From contig NC_086378.1 of the NCBI RefSeq assembly GCF_036588685.1, positions 48,044,686-48,108,685 on the forward strand: a stretch of DNA of 64,000 nucleotides. Reading direction: 5' to 3'. The stretch is from Mytilus trossulus. Lineage: Eukaryota > Mollusca > Bivalvia > Mytilida > Mytilidae. Below are positions 12,441 to 24,844 of this stretch, in pieces. How positions within the stretch are numbered: the stretch's first letter is position 1; every line of letters starts with the position of its first letter. The translations under genes were made by a program, and so were the position numbers. The notes beneath the pieces are model-generated. The model was given only the letters and a program-made list of their open reading frames with translations. It did no database searches and was not told the DNA's origin.

Positions 12441-14167
12441 TGATGATTTTCTTTTCCCTTAACAATCCAAACTCTCTGATTGGGTTCAATAAATATATCT
12501 TCTTAAACTAGAAATTGAAGAAACAGTAATAATATAGGCATGGCGTATCTGCCTCATTTTAAGAGTTATACCTCAAATTACATAAGCGGTCGTGTCAGTA
12601 CAAGAATCTATTTTACAATAGACAAGAGACGATTTTAAATTTTAAATTATCAATTTTCCTCATCTTATTAGCAATATGCCAAATTCACCAGCATATGGGG
12701 TATATTTTGTCCAATTAAGTCGGTATTCAAAGCGTGCAGCTGATACTCACACTTTGTAAAATATCACTGCAATCTGAGCACAACTTCGATGTAGTTTTTA
12801 TTCGAATCACCGGAAGATACAAAGAGCTAATGACCTAAACATTCTGTATCAACTTAAAAAAAAATACCTGATGACCTTGAAGTATAAATTATAGGAACTG
12901 ACGATGTTTATCATCGTACGGACGTGTTACAGTGTTCTTTATATTTGTCGTTGTATATTTGGAATATAAACTGTTTAGTCCATTTATGATAATCATATCC
13001 TTTTGACGTGTCTCCTTCGATAGAATTATTATGCTTTGGTCTTTTTTGTTATCCTGTCATTCATTTTAGCGTATCTATGTGGAATTTTGTTTCTCCTTGT
13101 TGATTAATTTGTTTGCTAATGAAAGTTTGATCGATTATGTTTGGGTTGGGTTTTTTTTTTTTTTTGCTTAAACATTATTGTAAATATTCCGGAATTTGTT
13201 TGCGGCTGCCATACACGTGCAAGGTTTATCTGAAACCCAAACCATGGCTTTTCATCATTTACTATATCGAAAGGCATGTACCATGTAAAGAAAGTTACGA
13301 TTGCTACTATTTTTTTGGTGTGTTGGTGCTTTCGATTTATTCGATATGTTTTCATCTTTTTAATAGGACTATATGACTCAAAACCGTAAGAACATTTTTG
13401 CACCAGACATAAACTATAATTGTTATAAAGTAATTGTCTTTAATCCTTTAAATTTAAATACTCAGGAATTTCTACTGCAGGTACGAATAACCGTCGCTGT
13501 ATTTGGAAAGACCTTTCGAAATGTGTGTTCCTCTTAAAAAAAATCTTAAACTTCGTTCTTTATTTCACTTTTCACTGTTTGTTTTATTTGAACATCAATG
13601 AGTATTCTTTTGTTGACTTTACACGAGTCTATACATACAGTTTGAATCTTGGTATTGATGACTATATTATTTGTATGCATTCCTTAATGATAATGATTGA
13701 TCCTAGTTGTTCAAGAATTAAAGACAATTGTGAAACGCTATAATAGTTTAACAATAGTGTATAGCTTGATTTAAACGTTCAATAAAAAAAATGTAACGTT
13801 TTCTGACATTGAGGTTACAAACAAATGGTATTGATTCAATGTATCATTCCAAATAGATATTAGTATGTGATACACAATCGAATATAAAAGTAATGAAACA
13901 AAACACACAGTATGTTCATAGATGAATGATGTATTCTAATCGTTTCAATATACTTTCAAAATTACACATTGAAAATAACGAAACAAGTAATTTAAACTGT
14001 CAATCAGTTTCGGCATTGTTCGGGCTTTGCAAAAAACAGCAGTTAAGAATTATTACGGACATGTCAATTTCGATTTCAATCGGTAATTTCGATTGTTTTG
14101 CCCTAGTTATGTAACAACACGACAATATTCAAATTGGTTAAACGAAATAGCGGAGACATCTACAAAA

Positions 14168-14250
14168 GTAAATAGTTAGATAATAGTTTCAAGGAAATAT
14201 TAGATAATAGTGTGAAGGAAAAACTTAGATAACAGTATCAAGGAAATGTA
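14168..14250. repeat. Short degenerate tandem repeat
   Basis: Three units of about 28-30 bp share TTAGATAATAGTTTCAAGGA (variants GTGTGAAGGA and GTATCAAGGA). Confidence 0.7.
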
Positions 14251-15136
14251 TATTCAAACATAAAACGAACGTACTATCACAGATAAAATATCTGACGAAA
14301 TGACCTATATTCATTGACGAGCAATACAGCAGCGATAAACAATAAATGCGTTAAAACGAGTGCTACATGAACTCGGGTTGCAATTCCAAACGTGTTCACA
14401 GATGAATATTCCTTATTTTATCATTAGCTCTTTGGTCCAAAAAAGTTCAATTTAGCCAGTAAGCGCTACAGTTCCGTAGCTCGTAAACCTGAATCCGACA
14501 TTGTTTTTCCAAAGTTTTAAGGCCACCATCATAATTTGTTAAATCGTTTTAGAATATTTGTGCCACATATGACTACTGTTATGTTCAACTTGTCGCAACA
14601 ATCATTCTTCTTTTCTTAATAAAGACATCTTCCACATTTTCACTTACCATTAGCAATACGACTGCTTCAATTCTTGTGTGCTTTTAATTCCAATGAAAAT
14701 GAAAAAAACTCACCGAGTGTTTTATTTTATTCGTGCTGCACAACTTGTAGTTTCACGTGAAATATGTTGTAAGGGCAGCTATGTGTAATTATTGAACCTC
14801 TTGATCACCTTTGACCAGGACTTTATACTTATATATTGATTGACCAAGACTATCGTATTCGCTTTGCGGCGACCATCAAACCCCTCAACATTTTTTTACA
14901 TGACCTTTTACTTGTAGAGAGAATGGCACTGTCTTTACAGAAGACATTTGATTTGACGTTATTATTATCTATTTTGACAACATGGTAATGTATATTCCAC
15001 AAATTAACTGCTTAACACAATAAACTAGCGAAGGTAGACAAGTTTTGGTTGATTATTGTTTCTCAGGAAACCAAATGAATCAGAACAACACTTTTAATTG
15101 ATTTAATGAAGATTCGTTACAAATTGCCGGGAACTG

Positions 15137-16004
15137 CTATTTTACATGTTGCGTGTTGCGTGCTGCATTTTGCGTGTTGAATAAAGAATGAAGTAAAATG
15201 ACAATTTTTTGTACATTAAGTCTAATCTTTCATTTTAGTTTGTTATTTCAATACGACTTAGCATATTTAGTCTTTCCATTGCTAGTTCCATTTAGGTAAT
15301 TCAAGTTTATTTATAAAACTGTATACAATATAAAGTCATACCGGATCACTGGTGTGACTGCCCTTAAAGTGTCAGATTGTAACTTGAGACGACGTGGGTA
15401 AAACCCAATTGTTTTTAGCATTGCTGATGATCGATATTTCCTCCGGTGAATATGCAAATACAGGAAATTTCAGCACTGTTCAAAGTGCACCAAATAACCA
15501 CTTTATTGTGGTACGAGGAGATCATAAAAGTCGACAAGATGTCAAAGTGTCGAGCCCCTAATAAAAATTACAGTATTTTTATAATAAGTGTTACTATGCA
15601 ATGGCTTGGGCTCCTGACGATGGACATGGCCATGGTCAATTAGTTAATTCTAATTGGTCTAAATAGATGTTCGAAACACCTTATGATCTATGGAGTTGTG
15701 GTGCTGGGATAGGCTTTGACAACGATTTATTGACATATTTGAGCCCCTAATAAAAATTAAAGTATTTTTATAATAAGTGTCACTATGCAATGGCTTATGC
15801 TCCTGACGATGGACATGGCCATGGTCAATTAGTTAATTCTAATTGGTCTAAATAGATGTTCGAAACACCTTATGATCTATGGAGTTGGGCTGCTGGGATA
15901 GGCTTTGACAACGATTTATTGAAAAATTTTACAAAAAATGTAAAAGAATTAATGCAACAAGAAACACACAACACGCAACACGCAAAATGCAACATGCATA
16001 ATAG
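15137..16004. mobile_element. Candidate non-autonomous element with GTTGCGTGTTG-type inverted ends
   Basis: The left end (CATGTTGCGTGTTGCGTG, then CATTTTGCGTGTTG) and the right end (ACACGCAACACGCAAAATGC, then AACATGCATAATAG) are inverted copies of about 44 bp. The interior holds the 189-bp tandem duplication at 15552-15925. A SINE begins 32 bases past the right end. Confidence 0.55.
15552..15925 (+). repeat. 189-bp tandem duplication
   Basis: Two copies begin GAGCCCCTAATAAAAATTA at 15552 and 15741 and differ at a few bases. The 189-bp period is exactly 63 codons. In one frame both copies read MAWAPDDGHGHGQLVNSNWS or nearly so, a stop, then MFETPYDLWS. No protein family is recognised. Confidence 0.9.
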
Positions 16005-16035
16005 TCGATTTCCAAATGGCCTATACATTGGAAGA

Positions 16036-16390
16036 GAGAGCCGTGGTGTAGTGGTTAGTGCATCGGACTACTAACACAAAGGTTCCTGGTTCGATTCCCG
16101 TTTGGGATGAAAATTTCAGGAACTCAATTTTCGGCTCTCCCTTGACACCATTTGCGATTATGGTCTTGAGGAAACGATGATAGTCCGTCGGACGGGGACG
16201 ATAAATGGCTGACCCGTGTTAAGAGAGAGCCACATCTCTTGCACGTTAAAGACACCCTTGTAGATTTCGAAAAAGAGTAGGCTAATATGCCGCTACAAGG
16301 CAGCACCCGCACCCGCAAAGTGGAGAGGGATTAATATAAGTTGCAAAACTTGTTTCCCAATCCACTATAAATAAATATGTTTAAACTAAA
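16036..16390 (+). mobile_element. tRNA-derived SINE
   Basis: The head has a pol III A box (TGGTGTAGTGG, 16044-16054) and B box (GGTTCGATTCC, 16088-16098). A conserved non-tRNA body follows (TCTTGCACGTTAAAGACACC, CCGCTACAAGGCAGCA), then a tail rich in ATAAATA. The second copy at 38339 shares the body. The tRNA-like head cannot fold as a normal tRNA, so it is not a tRNA gene. Confidence 0.88.
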
Positions 16391-17009
16391 TGGAAGAGTT
16401 TTTAGACCATCAGAAAAAAAAGAACTGTTTTACTCAATTCGTTTATACCACAAGACGTATGAATCCATTGCTGTTTAAGAAAGTTTGCTGCTCAGTTTCA
16501 TAATAAATAAGTTTCAATAAAACTAGTATATATTATAGGCGATTAATTGAAGAAGCAAAAAAGCAAAAAAAATATAGGGGTCAATGTGCTTGTTTTCAAG
16601 ATATTAGCCATTAAAATTTTGGCGGGAAAATGTTCTCTTTTGATTTTTTATAGCTTTTTTATTGACCAGTTAAAGTTCTCAAAAACTATTAAAAAATAAA
16701 TAGAATTTTATAAGATTTTAACAAATGGCTAATAATTATGCATGGAAAAGATTTATAAAAAGATATATGGGGGTTCATGGGCAATTATTTTTAATGCATT
16801 TAAATGGATAAAACCAGCGGATTTCGAAAATCTGTCAAAAAGTCCAAAACATGACAATCAAACATCCTTAATTTCTTCTCGTTATAGAAGGTAGTGTGAA
16901 AATACCTAAAATATAATTTTATAATAAATCAGCAATAGTACTAAGTTTGTCAATACACGGCCCAGCTTTATAACGTTAGCCTCATCTGTACATAGTAATT
17001 TAGTTTTAA

Positions 17010-17225
17010 ACTAGGGACGAAAGATACCAGAAAGACAGTCAAACTCATAAATCGAAAGTAAACTGACAAAGCCATGGCCAAAAATGAAAAAGACAAACAG
17101 ACAAACAATAGTACACATGAAACAACATAGAAAACTAAAGAATAAACAACACAAACCCCACAAAAAACTATGGGTGATCTCAGGTGCTACGGAAGGGTAA
17201 GCAGACCCTGCTCCTCATGTACACC
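17010..17225 (-). repeat. Dispersed family F, 3' half
   Basis: Minus-strand match to the 3' part (GATACCAGAAAGACAGTCAA, AACAATAGTACACATGAAAC, GGTGATCTCAGGTGCTACGG). Confidence 0.75.
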
Positions 17226-17342
17226 TTGTGTTAATTTACACGATATATAATATTTCAATAATGAACAAATATTACTACACATGAATATCTTATCTAAAAC
17301 ACAAGACAATGTTTTTAAACACGAGCTACACAAAAGAGAGCA

Positions 17343-17533
17343 ATTTTCTACCTCAGGAATAGATTACTTCAGCTGTATTTAGCACAACTATTTGGATATT
17401 TGGTCCACATTGTTCTTTAACCTGTATTTTGTTGGCCAGTTTAACCTTTTTAGATTCAAGCGTCCCTGGTGAGTCTTCTGTAGATGAAACGCGCGTCTGC
17501 CATAAATACAAAATTTAATCATGGTATCTTGTA
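17343..17533 (+). repeat. Dispersed family A (CTACCTCAGGAATA...GACGAAACGCGCGTCTG)
   Basis: It runs from TTTTCTACCTCAGGAATAGA through TAGATGAAACGCGCGTCTGC to ATCATGGTATCTTG. Other copies lie at 28819 and 29781. Confidence 0.8.
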
Positions 17534-18371
17534 CCAGCTAATTTAGCATTACCAGTCGGGATAATAAAATAAAATGATCTGGAAATGTTCAATACGAATA
17601 TCAACTTTGTGCATTACTGAATTAAAATAGAATCTAGGAATGTTCTGTCAGTTATTTTCTCGTTTTTCCCATTTTGTGCTTTAAGTACTTAGATAGTTGC
17701 GGATAATGTTATAACACTCATTCCAATCAATAATTGTCGGGGGACACTTTAAGTCCTTAACTTAGAAAATGGTTTCAACACTTGGATATGAACAATGTTA
17801 TGATCTCTTGTCTTATCATGGGAATTTTTGTTTGCACCACTTTGTACAATTGATTCCAAAAGAATGACAAATTGGGATGATATTTGAGTATTTAAAGTAG
17901 GAATTTCTCAACACCTTTGATTTTTATTATAATACTAACTACCTGGAACAATTTGACCACAATAATGTAAAATTGATGATTGTGTATGGTTACTATTTTG
18001 CAAAAACGAATCACTAGTTGAACTTTAAGTGAAAACGAACTTAACAAAAGTTCTATATTATCAAAAATTTGGTGTTCCCTATTAATTTCTATTAACTATA
18101 AAATTATTAAACGTGTTGCCTGATATTGTTATCTACATTAAATAAAACAATTATATCAGGTCAAAGCCATGCTATCGCAATTTTTTCTAAAAAAAATTCC
18201 CATGATTAAATAACTTATAAAACATGATTACTCAAGGGGATTTACAGCTCGACATATTGTAGGGTGTAAACATATGTAAACATATGTAAAACGTTGATGA
18301 CTGAATGATGAGCTCATGATATTTTTTTATTTTATTATGGTGTGTGTTACTATCTCGCAAAAAATCTTTTT

Positions 18372-18490
18372 CTATGGCACCAAAAACGTAAAATCACACA
18401 AATACTGAACTCTGAAGAAACTCTAAAAGGAAAGTCTCTAATTAAATGGCAGATTCAAAAGCTGAAACATCAAACAAATGGATAACACAT
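18372..18490 (-). repeat. Dispersed family B, partial copy
   Basis: Minus-strand match to the 3' half of family B (AAATACTGAACTCTGAAG, CATCAAACAAATGGATAACA). Confidence 0.65.
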
Positions 18491-19149
18491 GTTTTCCATG
18501 TATATTTAGTACTTGTTATTTTGTTATATGTAAGTTCCTTTCAGTGCATTGGTCATCAAATTCTGTAATATTTCCGAAGGAAGAAAAGGTTTATTTACAA
18601 ATCATTCACCTCTCACCGCAATAGTCGTGTATTAATTGAATGGCATACATTGTTGACACAATTCATTTTAAGGTATTCCCCTACATTTAATATGCTGATT
18701 AACGCAACCGAGGTGAAGGATATTTGTAATTGCCTGTGAAATCATTTGTACTTTTGTTTTGTGACATCGTTGAGGTAAAAGGTTGGGACATTTTGTTTTT
18801 CTTGTAGGTGAAAAGAGATGTTGTTGATGCACCTAGTGGCGATCAGTCATTGTTTACGGCAATTAACGACATGTGTCAAAAATATAAAAGTCATAAACAC
18901 CTCTTTGTATGTAATTAATCACATACAATGTATGTGCAATTTGGTATATATTAAATTTAGAGTTCGTCTCCGGTCCATTTCTCAAAAGGCTAAAACTTCC
19001 ATCAATTCCTTAGAAAAAAAAAATATTTATTAGAATTGTGTAGAACAAAGAGTAAAATAAGGTCACAAATATATCTGATTTTTTTTAATACACAACGATG
19101 TGTTGTCTTTTTCCTCTTAGATGTAGCTCCTAAAATGCAAATTAGATAT

Positions 19150-19173
19150 TCTATATATATATATATATATATA
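19150..19173. repeat. (TA)n microsatellite
   Basis: An alternating TA run directly precedes the 441-bp tandem array and may mark its insertion site. Confidence 0.8.
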
Positions 19174-20318
19174 CAACTCGTCTAAACATCAACCCAACAA
19201 TGTTAGATCTGTAAATTTGCTTTCGCAAATTTTTGGTTCTTCCCTCGCCGGGATTCGAACCCATGCTACTGTGATATCGTGACACCAAATCGCCTGCACT
19301 GCAGCCGTCCCGCTAGACCACACGACCACCTGGGCTCTCAAAAAAAGAGCTTTCGGTGGCCATATGTTACCTTTCCATGTCAGTTTTAATCTAGCGGCGT
19401 ACTACAGTACATGATATATAAGGCATGAAGATGTTATTGTTACAGATCAGCTAAATTATCTATAGTAAAGGATCCTACAAATTAATGTAAGATACAGTCA
19501 CAGAAAATAATTATATTCATAAGTACGTCTGAGTCAGTGACAACCCTACAACAGATGTATCCATCGGATCGCCACCAATGATGGTGATACATGGCTGTGT
19601 ACACAATGTATATACAACTCGTCTAAACATCGACCCAACAATGTTAGATCTGTAAATTTGCTTTCGCAAATTTTTGGTTCTTCCCTCGCCGGGATTCGAA
19701 CCCATGCTACTGTGATATCGTGACACCAAATCGCCTGCACTGCAGCCGTCCCGCTAGACCACACGACCACCTGGGCTCTCAAAAAAAGAGCTTTCGTTGG
19801 CCATATGTTACCTTTCCATGTCAGTTTTAATCTAGCGGCGTACTACAGTACATGATATATAAGGCATGAAGATGTTATTGTTACAGATCAGCTAAATTAT
19901 CTATAGTAAAGGATCCTACAAATTAATGTAAGATACAGTCACAGAAAATAATTATATTCATAAGTACGTCTGAGTCAGTGACAACCCTACAACAGATGTA
20001 TCCATCGGATCGCCACCAATGATGGTGATACATGGCTGTGTACATAATGTATATACAACTCGTCTAAACATCAACCCAACAATGTTAGATCTGTAAATTT
20101 GCTTTCGCAAATTTTTGGTTCTTCCCTCGCCGGGATTCGAACCCATGCTACTGTGATATCGTGACACCAAATCGCCTGCACTGCAGCCGTCCCGCTAGAC
20201 CACACGACCACCTGGGCTCTCAAAAAAAGAGCTTTCGGTGGCCATATGTTACCTTTCCACGTCAGTTTTAATCTAGCGGCGTACTACAGTACATGATATA
20301 TAAGGCATGAAGATGTTA
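19174..20318 (-). repeat. Tandem array, 441-bp period, 2.6 copies, each with a tRNA-like SINE head
   Basis: Copies start at 19174, 19615 and 20056; the last stops after about 263 bp. They are nearly identical, differing at a few bases (for example CATCAACC or CATCGACC). On the minus strand each contains a tRNA-like region of about 95 bp with a perfect B box GGTTCGAATCC (19261-19251, 19702-19692, 20143-20133) and a leucine-tRNA-like A-box region (GTGGTCTAGCGGGACGG). A TA microsatellite abuts the left edge. Confidence 0.93.
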
Positions 20319-20785
20319 CATATATAAGTGTGTATGCCTCATCATGACAAAATGTATGTTATTTCTTTTTAATTGTCAAATATTTCCAACTGAACACGTA
20401 TACACATTGTAGATGAATAAGATCAAATTTGTATATACAAATTAATTATGAAAGACAAACCACATACATTTGTATATATGTTCTCATGGCGAACTCAATT
20501 AAAAGGGTGTTTGAGAATAATTTAGCGTTTGTTTAGCAGTTGTTGTTCTTTCGTTTCCCTACTTGTATTACGAAGAGATATTTGTTTTGCAATATTTGTT
20601 TGAGAACATTCATCAAATAATGTCCTTTCACATGATGACAAAACACATAAATAATATTCGTATGGTTATCCTGAAACCACAATTCATTCATACGAACCAC
20701 ACTGCATGTTCAGTCATTATTTCATATTATGCCCGAAGGTAATCCTACCTTTTAAAATTAATGACGTAGGAAATGTTCTAGTAAA

Positions 20786-20793
20786 TATAAATA
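20786..20793 (+). promoter_or_regulatory. TATA-like box of the LRR gene
   Basis: TATAAATA lies about 50 bases before the ATG at 20837. Transcription would start near 20815, leaving a very short 5' UTR. A TATA match in A+T-rich DNA is weak evidence; position relative to an intronless ORF is what supports it. Confidence 0.45.
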
Positions 20794-20836
20794 CAGCTGA
20801 AGTTAACGTTCGTAGTTTTATATTGAAACTGAGAAA

Positions 20837-21970
20837 ATGTTGTTCAGACATATTTTTGGATTACTAGTAGGAATCAATCTGATATTAACAGTCATATGTC
20901 AGTCTCGGAGTTACTTCAATAGGAACTGTCCGCTGAACAAATCTAATGGCGTTAGAGAATGTAAGATGTATGTAGACACTCGCTTAAATTTTATTGACTT
21001 CAGACAATGGACATCTGGGCTTGGGAATGCAGTAAAAGTTTCCTTAGATATAACCTGTAGTTCCAATGGACGAATTTATATTCCATGGCCAATGAAAGCT
21101 AATGGACTGATTAAACTTACTATTGAAGGATGTACACTGGAAGGATATGCTTCGGAGTTTAATGCCCCAACAAGGCTGAAAGATGAGCTACAAGATTTAT
21201 CTTTGGATAATATCGTCATTGTTTCCAATCTAGATAGTATATTTGATATTATATACAAACCAGTTACTCAGGAATACGACTGTGGACAACAAACTTTACG
21301 GAGTTCAGTAAGACGTAATATATCATACATGTTCCCAAATATAAACGATCAACGTTTGAGTAAAAGACATGAAGCGCTATTAATGTCATCGGCCGATGAG
21401 TTGATTAAAAAGTCGAAGCAAAAACGGTATAGATGCAATTACTCTGAGTTAAATTACATTGATCAAAGTCTTAGCAGAACTCGCAGTAAATTGTACTTAC
21501 AACTGATGACTGCTTATTCCGAGTACCCAAATCTTCAAACTTTTCTTATTGCTGACAATGGATACAGGAGAGTTCCACAAGAGTTAATTGATTGGAGGAA
21601 ATCTTTCCCACAACTTACATTATTAGATATGTCTAAAAATAAAATCTCAAAATTTGATTTCTTGGGAGCACCTTTTAAAAGGATGAACACGCGATCACAA
21701 CCGCTGGTGGCTGATCTATCGAACAACCTCGTTACAACCATTCCACTGAACATGCCGGATTATCTCACTGGTTCTGTGCCGATTATTGTTGACTTAACAG
21801 GTAATCCATTGAATTGTAATTGTGACTTCTTACGCTATAAAAAATATGCAATGGAAGCGATCAGACGGTTTGGAAGGTATAACCATTTATCTCAGATAAC
21901 CTGTTATTCACCACGATCACGCAGGAAAATTAGTCTAGCCAATTACCGTAACAACAATTGTTTGATATGA
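20837..21970 (+). CDS. Secreted leucine-rich-repeat protein with C-terminal cysteine cap, intronless
   Basis: This is an uninterrupted 377-codon frame. Residues 1-22 form a signal peptide (hydrophobic FGLLVGINLILTVIC). Paired cysteines near residues 31 and 42 resemble an LRR N-cap. The middle is polar and diverged. Canonical LRR strands are seen at about 230 (YPNLQTFLIADN), 260 (LTLLDMSKNKI), 290 (LVADLSNNLVTTIP) and 317 (IIVDLTGNPLNCNC). A typical LRRCT follows with C327, C329, C356 and C375 and ends NNNCLI. There is no transmembrane segment or anchor after the cap, so the protein is probably secreted. A TATA-like box lies 44-51 bases upstream and AATAAA 81 bases past the stop. Extracellular LRR proteins serve in adhesion, signalling and innate recognition; which applies here cannot be told from sequence. 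No orthologue is recognised. Confidence 0.87.
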   Translation: MLFRHIFGLLVGINLILTVICQSRSYFNRNCPLNKSNGVRECKMYVDTRLNFIDFRQWTSGLGNAVKVSLDITCSSNGRIYIPWPMKANGLIKLTIEGCTLEGYASEFNAPTRLKDELQDLSLDNIVIVSNLDSIFDIIYKPVTQEYDCGQQTLRSSVRRNISYMFPNINDQRLSKRHEALLMSSADELIKKSKQKRYRCNYSELNYIDQSLSRTRSKLYLQLMTAYSEYPNLQTFLIADNGYRRVPQELIDWRKSFPQLTLLDMSKNKISKFDFLGAPFKRMNTRSQPLVADLSNNLVTTIPLNMPDYLTGSVPIIVDLTGNPLNCNCDFLRYKKYAMEAIRRFGRYNHLSQITCYSPRSRRKISLANYRNNNCLI

Positions 21971-22051
21971 AAATATAGTACTTTCAATTTCGTAGAAATT
22001 TGAACACTTGACAGTTAGACTGTAAAGCTGTGTTGGTATTTGTGGAATATA

Positions 22052-22057
22052 AATAAA
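22052..22057 (+). terminator. Poly(A) signal of the LRR gene
   Basis: AATAAA lies 81 bases after the TGA stop, a normal distance for a short 3' UTR. A second AATAAA near 22145 is an alternative. Confidence 0.5.
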
Positions 22058-22059
22058 TA

Positions 22060-24131
22060 TATTTGTACATCCAGAGTTGGTATCATATGGTATTCATATG
22101 TTTTATATGTTTATATGTAAATTATTATCAGAATGCTCATTTAATGAATAAATATTGAGAAGCTATACTGCTAATCTATTTTAACTTGACATTCTTTTTC
22201 AAACAATTGATTTGCCTTACAGTAACTATGATTCTATTAAAACTCATACAGTCTTATAACTGGAGAGAAATGATAATTCTAATTTAATATTTATGTATCA
22301 ATTTTGATTCAATACTGACATCATAAAATAATCAATCTAAAAAAATCTGACATTTTATATTCATATACTAGTTGAATTGCATGTTGTCTAATACTAATCC
22401 GAAAAGTCTCTATTCAAATTTCTCTTGGTTCTGAATCGTGTATAAATCTGAAGGTATTTAATGTGAAATTTTGACATCGGAATCTATTTTTTGCGTCTGT
22501 TTAGATGGCTATAGCAAACAAATGGTTGTAATTTAATGTTTTGCACATTCTGAATTACAATGGAAAAAACAGGATTATATTGTAAACCTTGCATATGTAA
22601 ATATAGTTTCTTCTGTCGGAAATATAACCATTTCAATTCCACTATACCATTCGTAAAATACAATACAGTTGTCTCCTAAATATTCAGATTCTACAAGTTG
22701 TTAATCATGAATTTTGGAATTTGTAATAAAATGTCTTTATGAACTATATGTTTCATTTAAATTTTTTTACCTTTCAATACTTATATTTTTCTTCAATTAT
22801 ATCTTAATCTTGAATTCTTAATAATAATAATAATAATTTGACAAGTGTTTACGTTATTGTTAAAAATAATAAAAAAATAATTGTTTTATATTTGTTTCCT
22901 ATTGATTTATGTCAAAGTCAATTCAAATAAGTTATAAAAGATTTCGAAGTACAAAATAAATGAAACAAAAGCAAACAATTAAAAATGATATTTTAGTTTC
23001 ACATAATGCGAATAAGACTGTACAAATTTTATCCGGTGATTTTTTTAAAAATTCTAAATTTAAAAACAATCTGGTTTTTTTTCTCAAAATACTTGAAGAT
23101 GACAAAACATATTTACATCCATGCAATAAAGTTTCCAATATAGATTCAACACAAAAGGTACACACGGCAAACGACATTACAAAACGATTTTACAACCTTT
23201 TTGATTTGATCTGTGGCAACCTTTCAAAGCGTGATTATTAAAATTAATTGGTGAGAGTCAGTATGATACTGATATATAAGATATTGCGTGTAAAAGAATT
23301 GGGGAAACTAGTTTTTACAATGAAAAATAAGCATATCTGAACGGAAGTTATACCTCGATTTTTTAACTTTTGATTTTTTTAATGCAAATTTAATCTGTTG
23401 AGTAGTTGCTAGTGCAAAACAAAATGTTTTAAAAATTTTGAACTTTAACATTTTCAAACATTTGTTTAAGTTCCAATTTTTTTTAATTTTTTTTTTTTTA
23501 TTGTCTCTTTTAGTATTATGTCTTTTTTGTCATATATACAACGTTATAACGTATTTATATATCACTGGTTTTCAAAGTCTAAGATTTAGGCGTTTGTGAT
23601 AGGAGACCGAATCGGACGAATGCGAAAAAGAAAGTTTTATTTTCATTTTATACAAGTAACATTTTAAGAAATTTATTTTTATATTATTTTGGGTAATTGG
23701 TTAGATAATTTTTCATTCCTTTAGGTTTGGTGACATTTTCTGTTGTTTTTACTTGAACCTAGAGTATTCCAGTCTGTTTTCCCATATAACTTAAAAGGTA
23801 TCATTACATTTGATGATACTGCTATTAAAGATTCGATCTATAGCAAGACTGTTTTGTACAAAAAATGTTAAGTGTAAAATTATGTACATTTGTGGAAAAA
23901 CATTAGTAATACCATGTGCATATTCAGTTGCATCGTTTATGTGTACAATAGAATAGTTACTTTATATTTTATATATTTTGGGCGGAACACAAGGTTCTAT
24001 TTTTTTCATTTTTACTATTTGTAAGGGTATTCTCTCTTGTAACATAAGGACAAAGATGATTTATATAAATTACCAGTACACTAAATGTAATGCAGGTTGC
24101 ATCCATTATACAAAAAAAAACATGCCATGTC
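22060..24131. other. Intergenic, A+T-rich
   Basis: It has an (AAT)n patch near 22820 and long T runs near 23480. Frames near 22932-23241 overlap on both strands and are Lys/Phe-rich from base composition. Confidence 0.5.
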
Positions 24132-24372
24132 AGTAATTTCAGGTAAAATCACAAAAATATTGAACTCAGAGGAAAATTCAAACAGAATAGAAAAATCAAG
24201 AGCTCAAACACATAAAACACATCAAATGAAGAAATCGCGTCAGTCATATTCCTGACTTGGTAAAGAATTTCTTATATAGAAAATTGAGGATTAAACTTGG
24301 TTTTATAGCTAACTAAACCGCTCACTAATATGACAGTCGCATTTCAAATTTCATTATATTGACAACGATGTG
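24132..24372 (-). repeat. Dispersed family B, near-full copy
   Basis: Minus-strand match from GAACTCAGAGGAAAATTCAA to GACAGTCGCATTTCAAATTT. A poly-A/poly-G patch follows at 24405-24425. Confidence 0.75.
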
Positions 24373-24844
24373 TAAACAAATAAGCAGACAAAATAGGTCT
24401 AAAAGTTAAAAAAAAAAGGGGGGGTACGGTACAGCTGTCAATATGGTGTTATAATCTTACCCAGTATAAAAACAAACAAATATGTTACAAAGAAACACAA
24501 AACAACAAACAGCCAAAGCACATATTATGAGTCGAACTAAAGATCAATTCATAACAGAAGTCTCACAAATTTTGTTTGGGAAACAGATATACATATTGCA
24601 TTACTTTCATTGTGGTTTTCGTAATTTCCACCTCACAATTTCATTTCATTATAGATATATGTTTTGAAATTGAAAAACATGCAGCAGCTGTACACTACCT
24701 ATCAGTTTCGATTGTGACCACTCTTGTAATTTTCCGTTCAACAGTTATACCCTTTTATTATCTTTTGTAAATTGTATCTAGTTTGTATCCTAATAATGAT
24801 AGAAATAACAATGTATAAACTTTGTTTGTCTTTGTACAATAGCT

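Larger units (their letters stand above)
11869..15136. other. Intergenic, mostly featureless
   Basis: It contains the AT microsatellite at 12419 and the short tandem at 14168. Several 60-95-codon frames (13116-14114) are low-complexity and lack coding character. Confidence 0.5.

Noticed and set aside
16036-16110. A tRNA gene with GGTTCGATTCC
   Set aside because: No acceptor-stem pairing closes around it, and it continues into a SINE body shared with another copy.
19517-20170. Three minus-strand frames of 70-78 codons with nearly identical products
   Set aside because: They are translations of the 441-bp tandem unit, including its tRNA-like head, and not genes.
19242-20230. tRNA genes on the minus strand
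   Set aside because: The B box is perfect, but the region between A and B boxes is too long and lacks cloverleaf arms. Three copies sit in a tandem repeat, so they are SINE heads.
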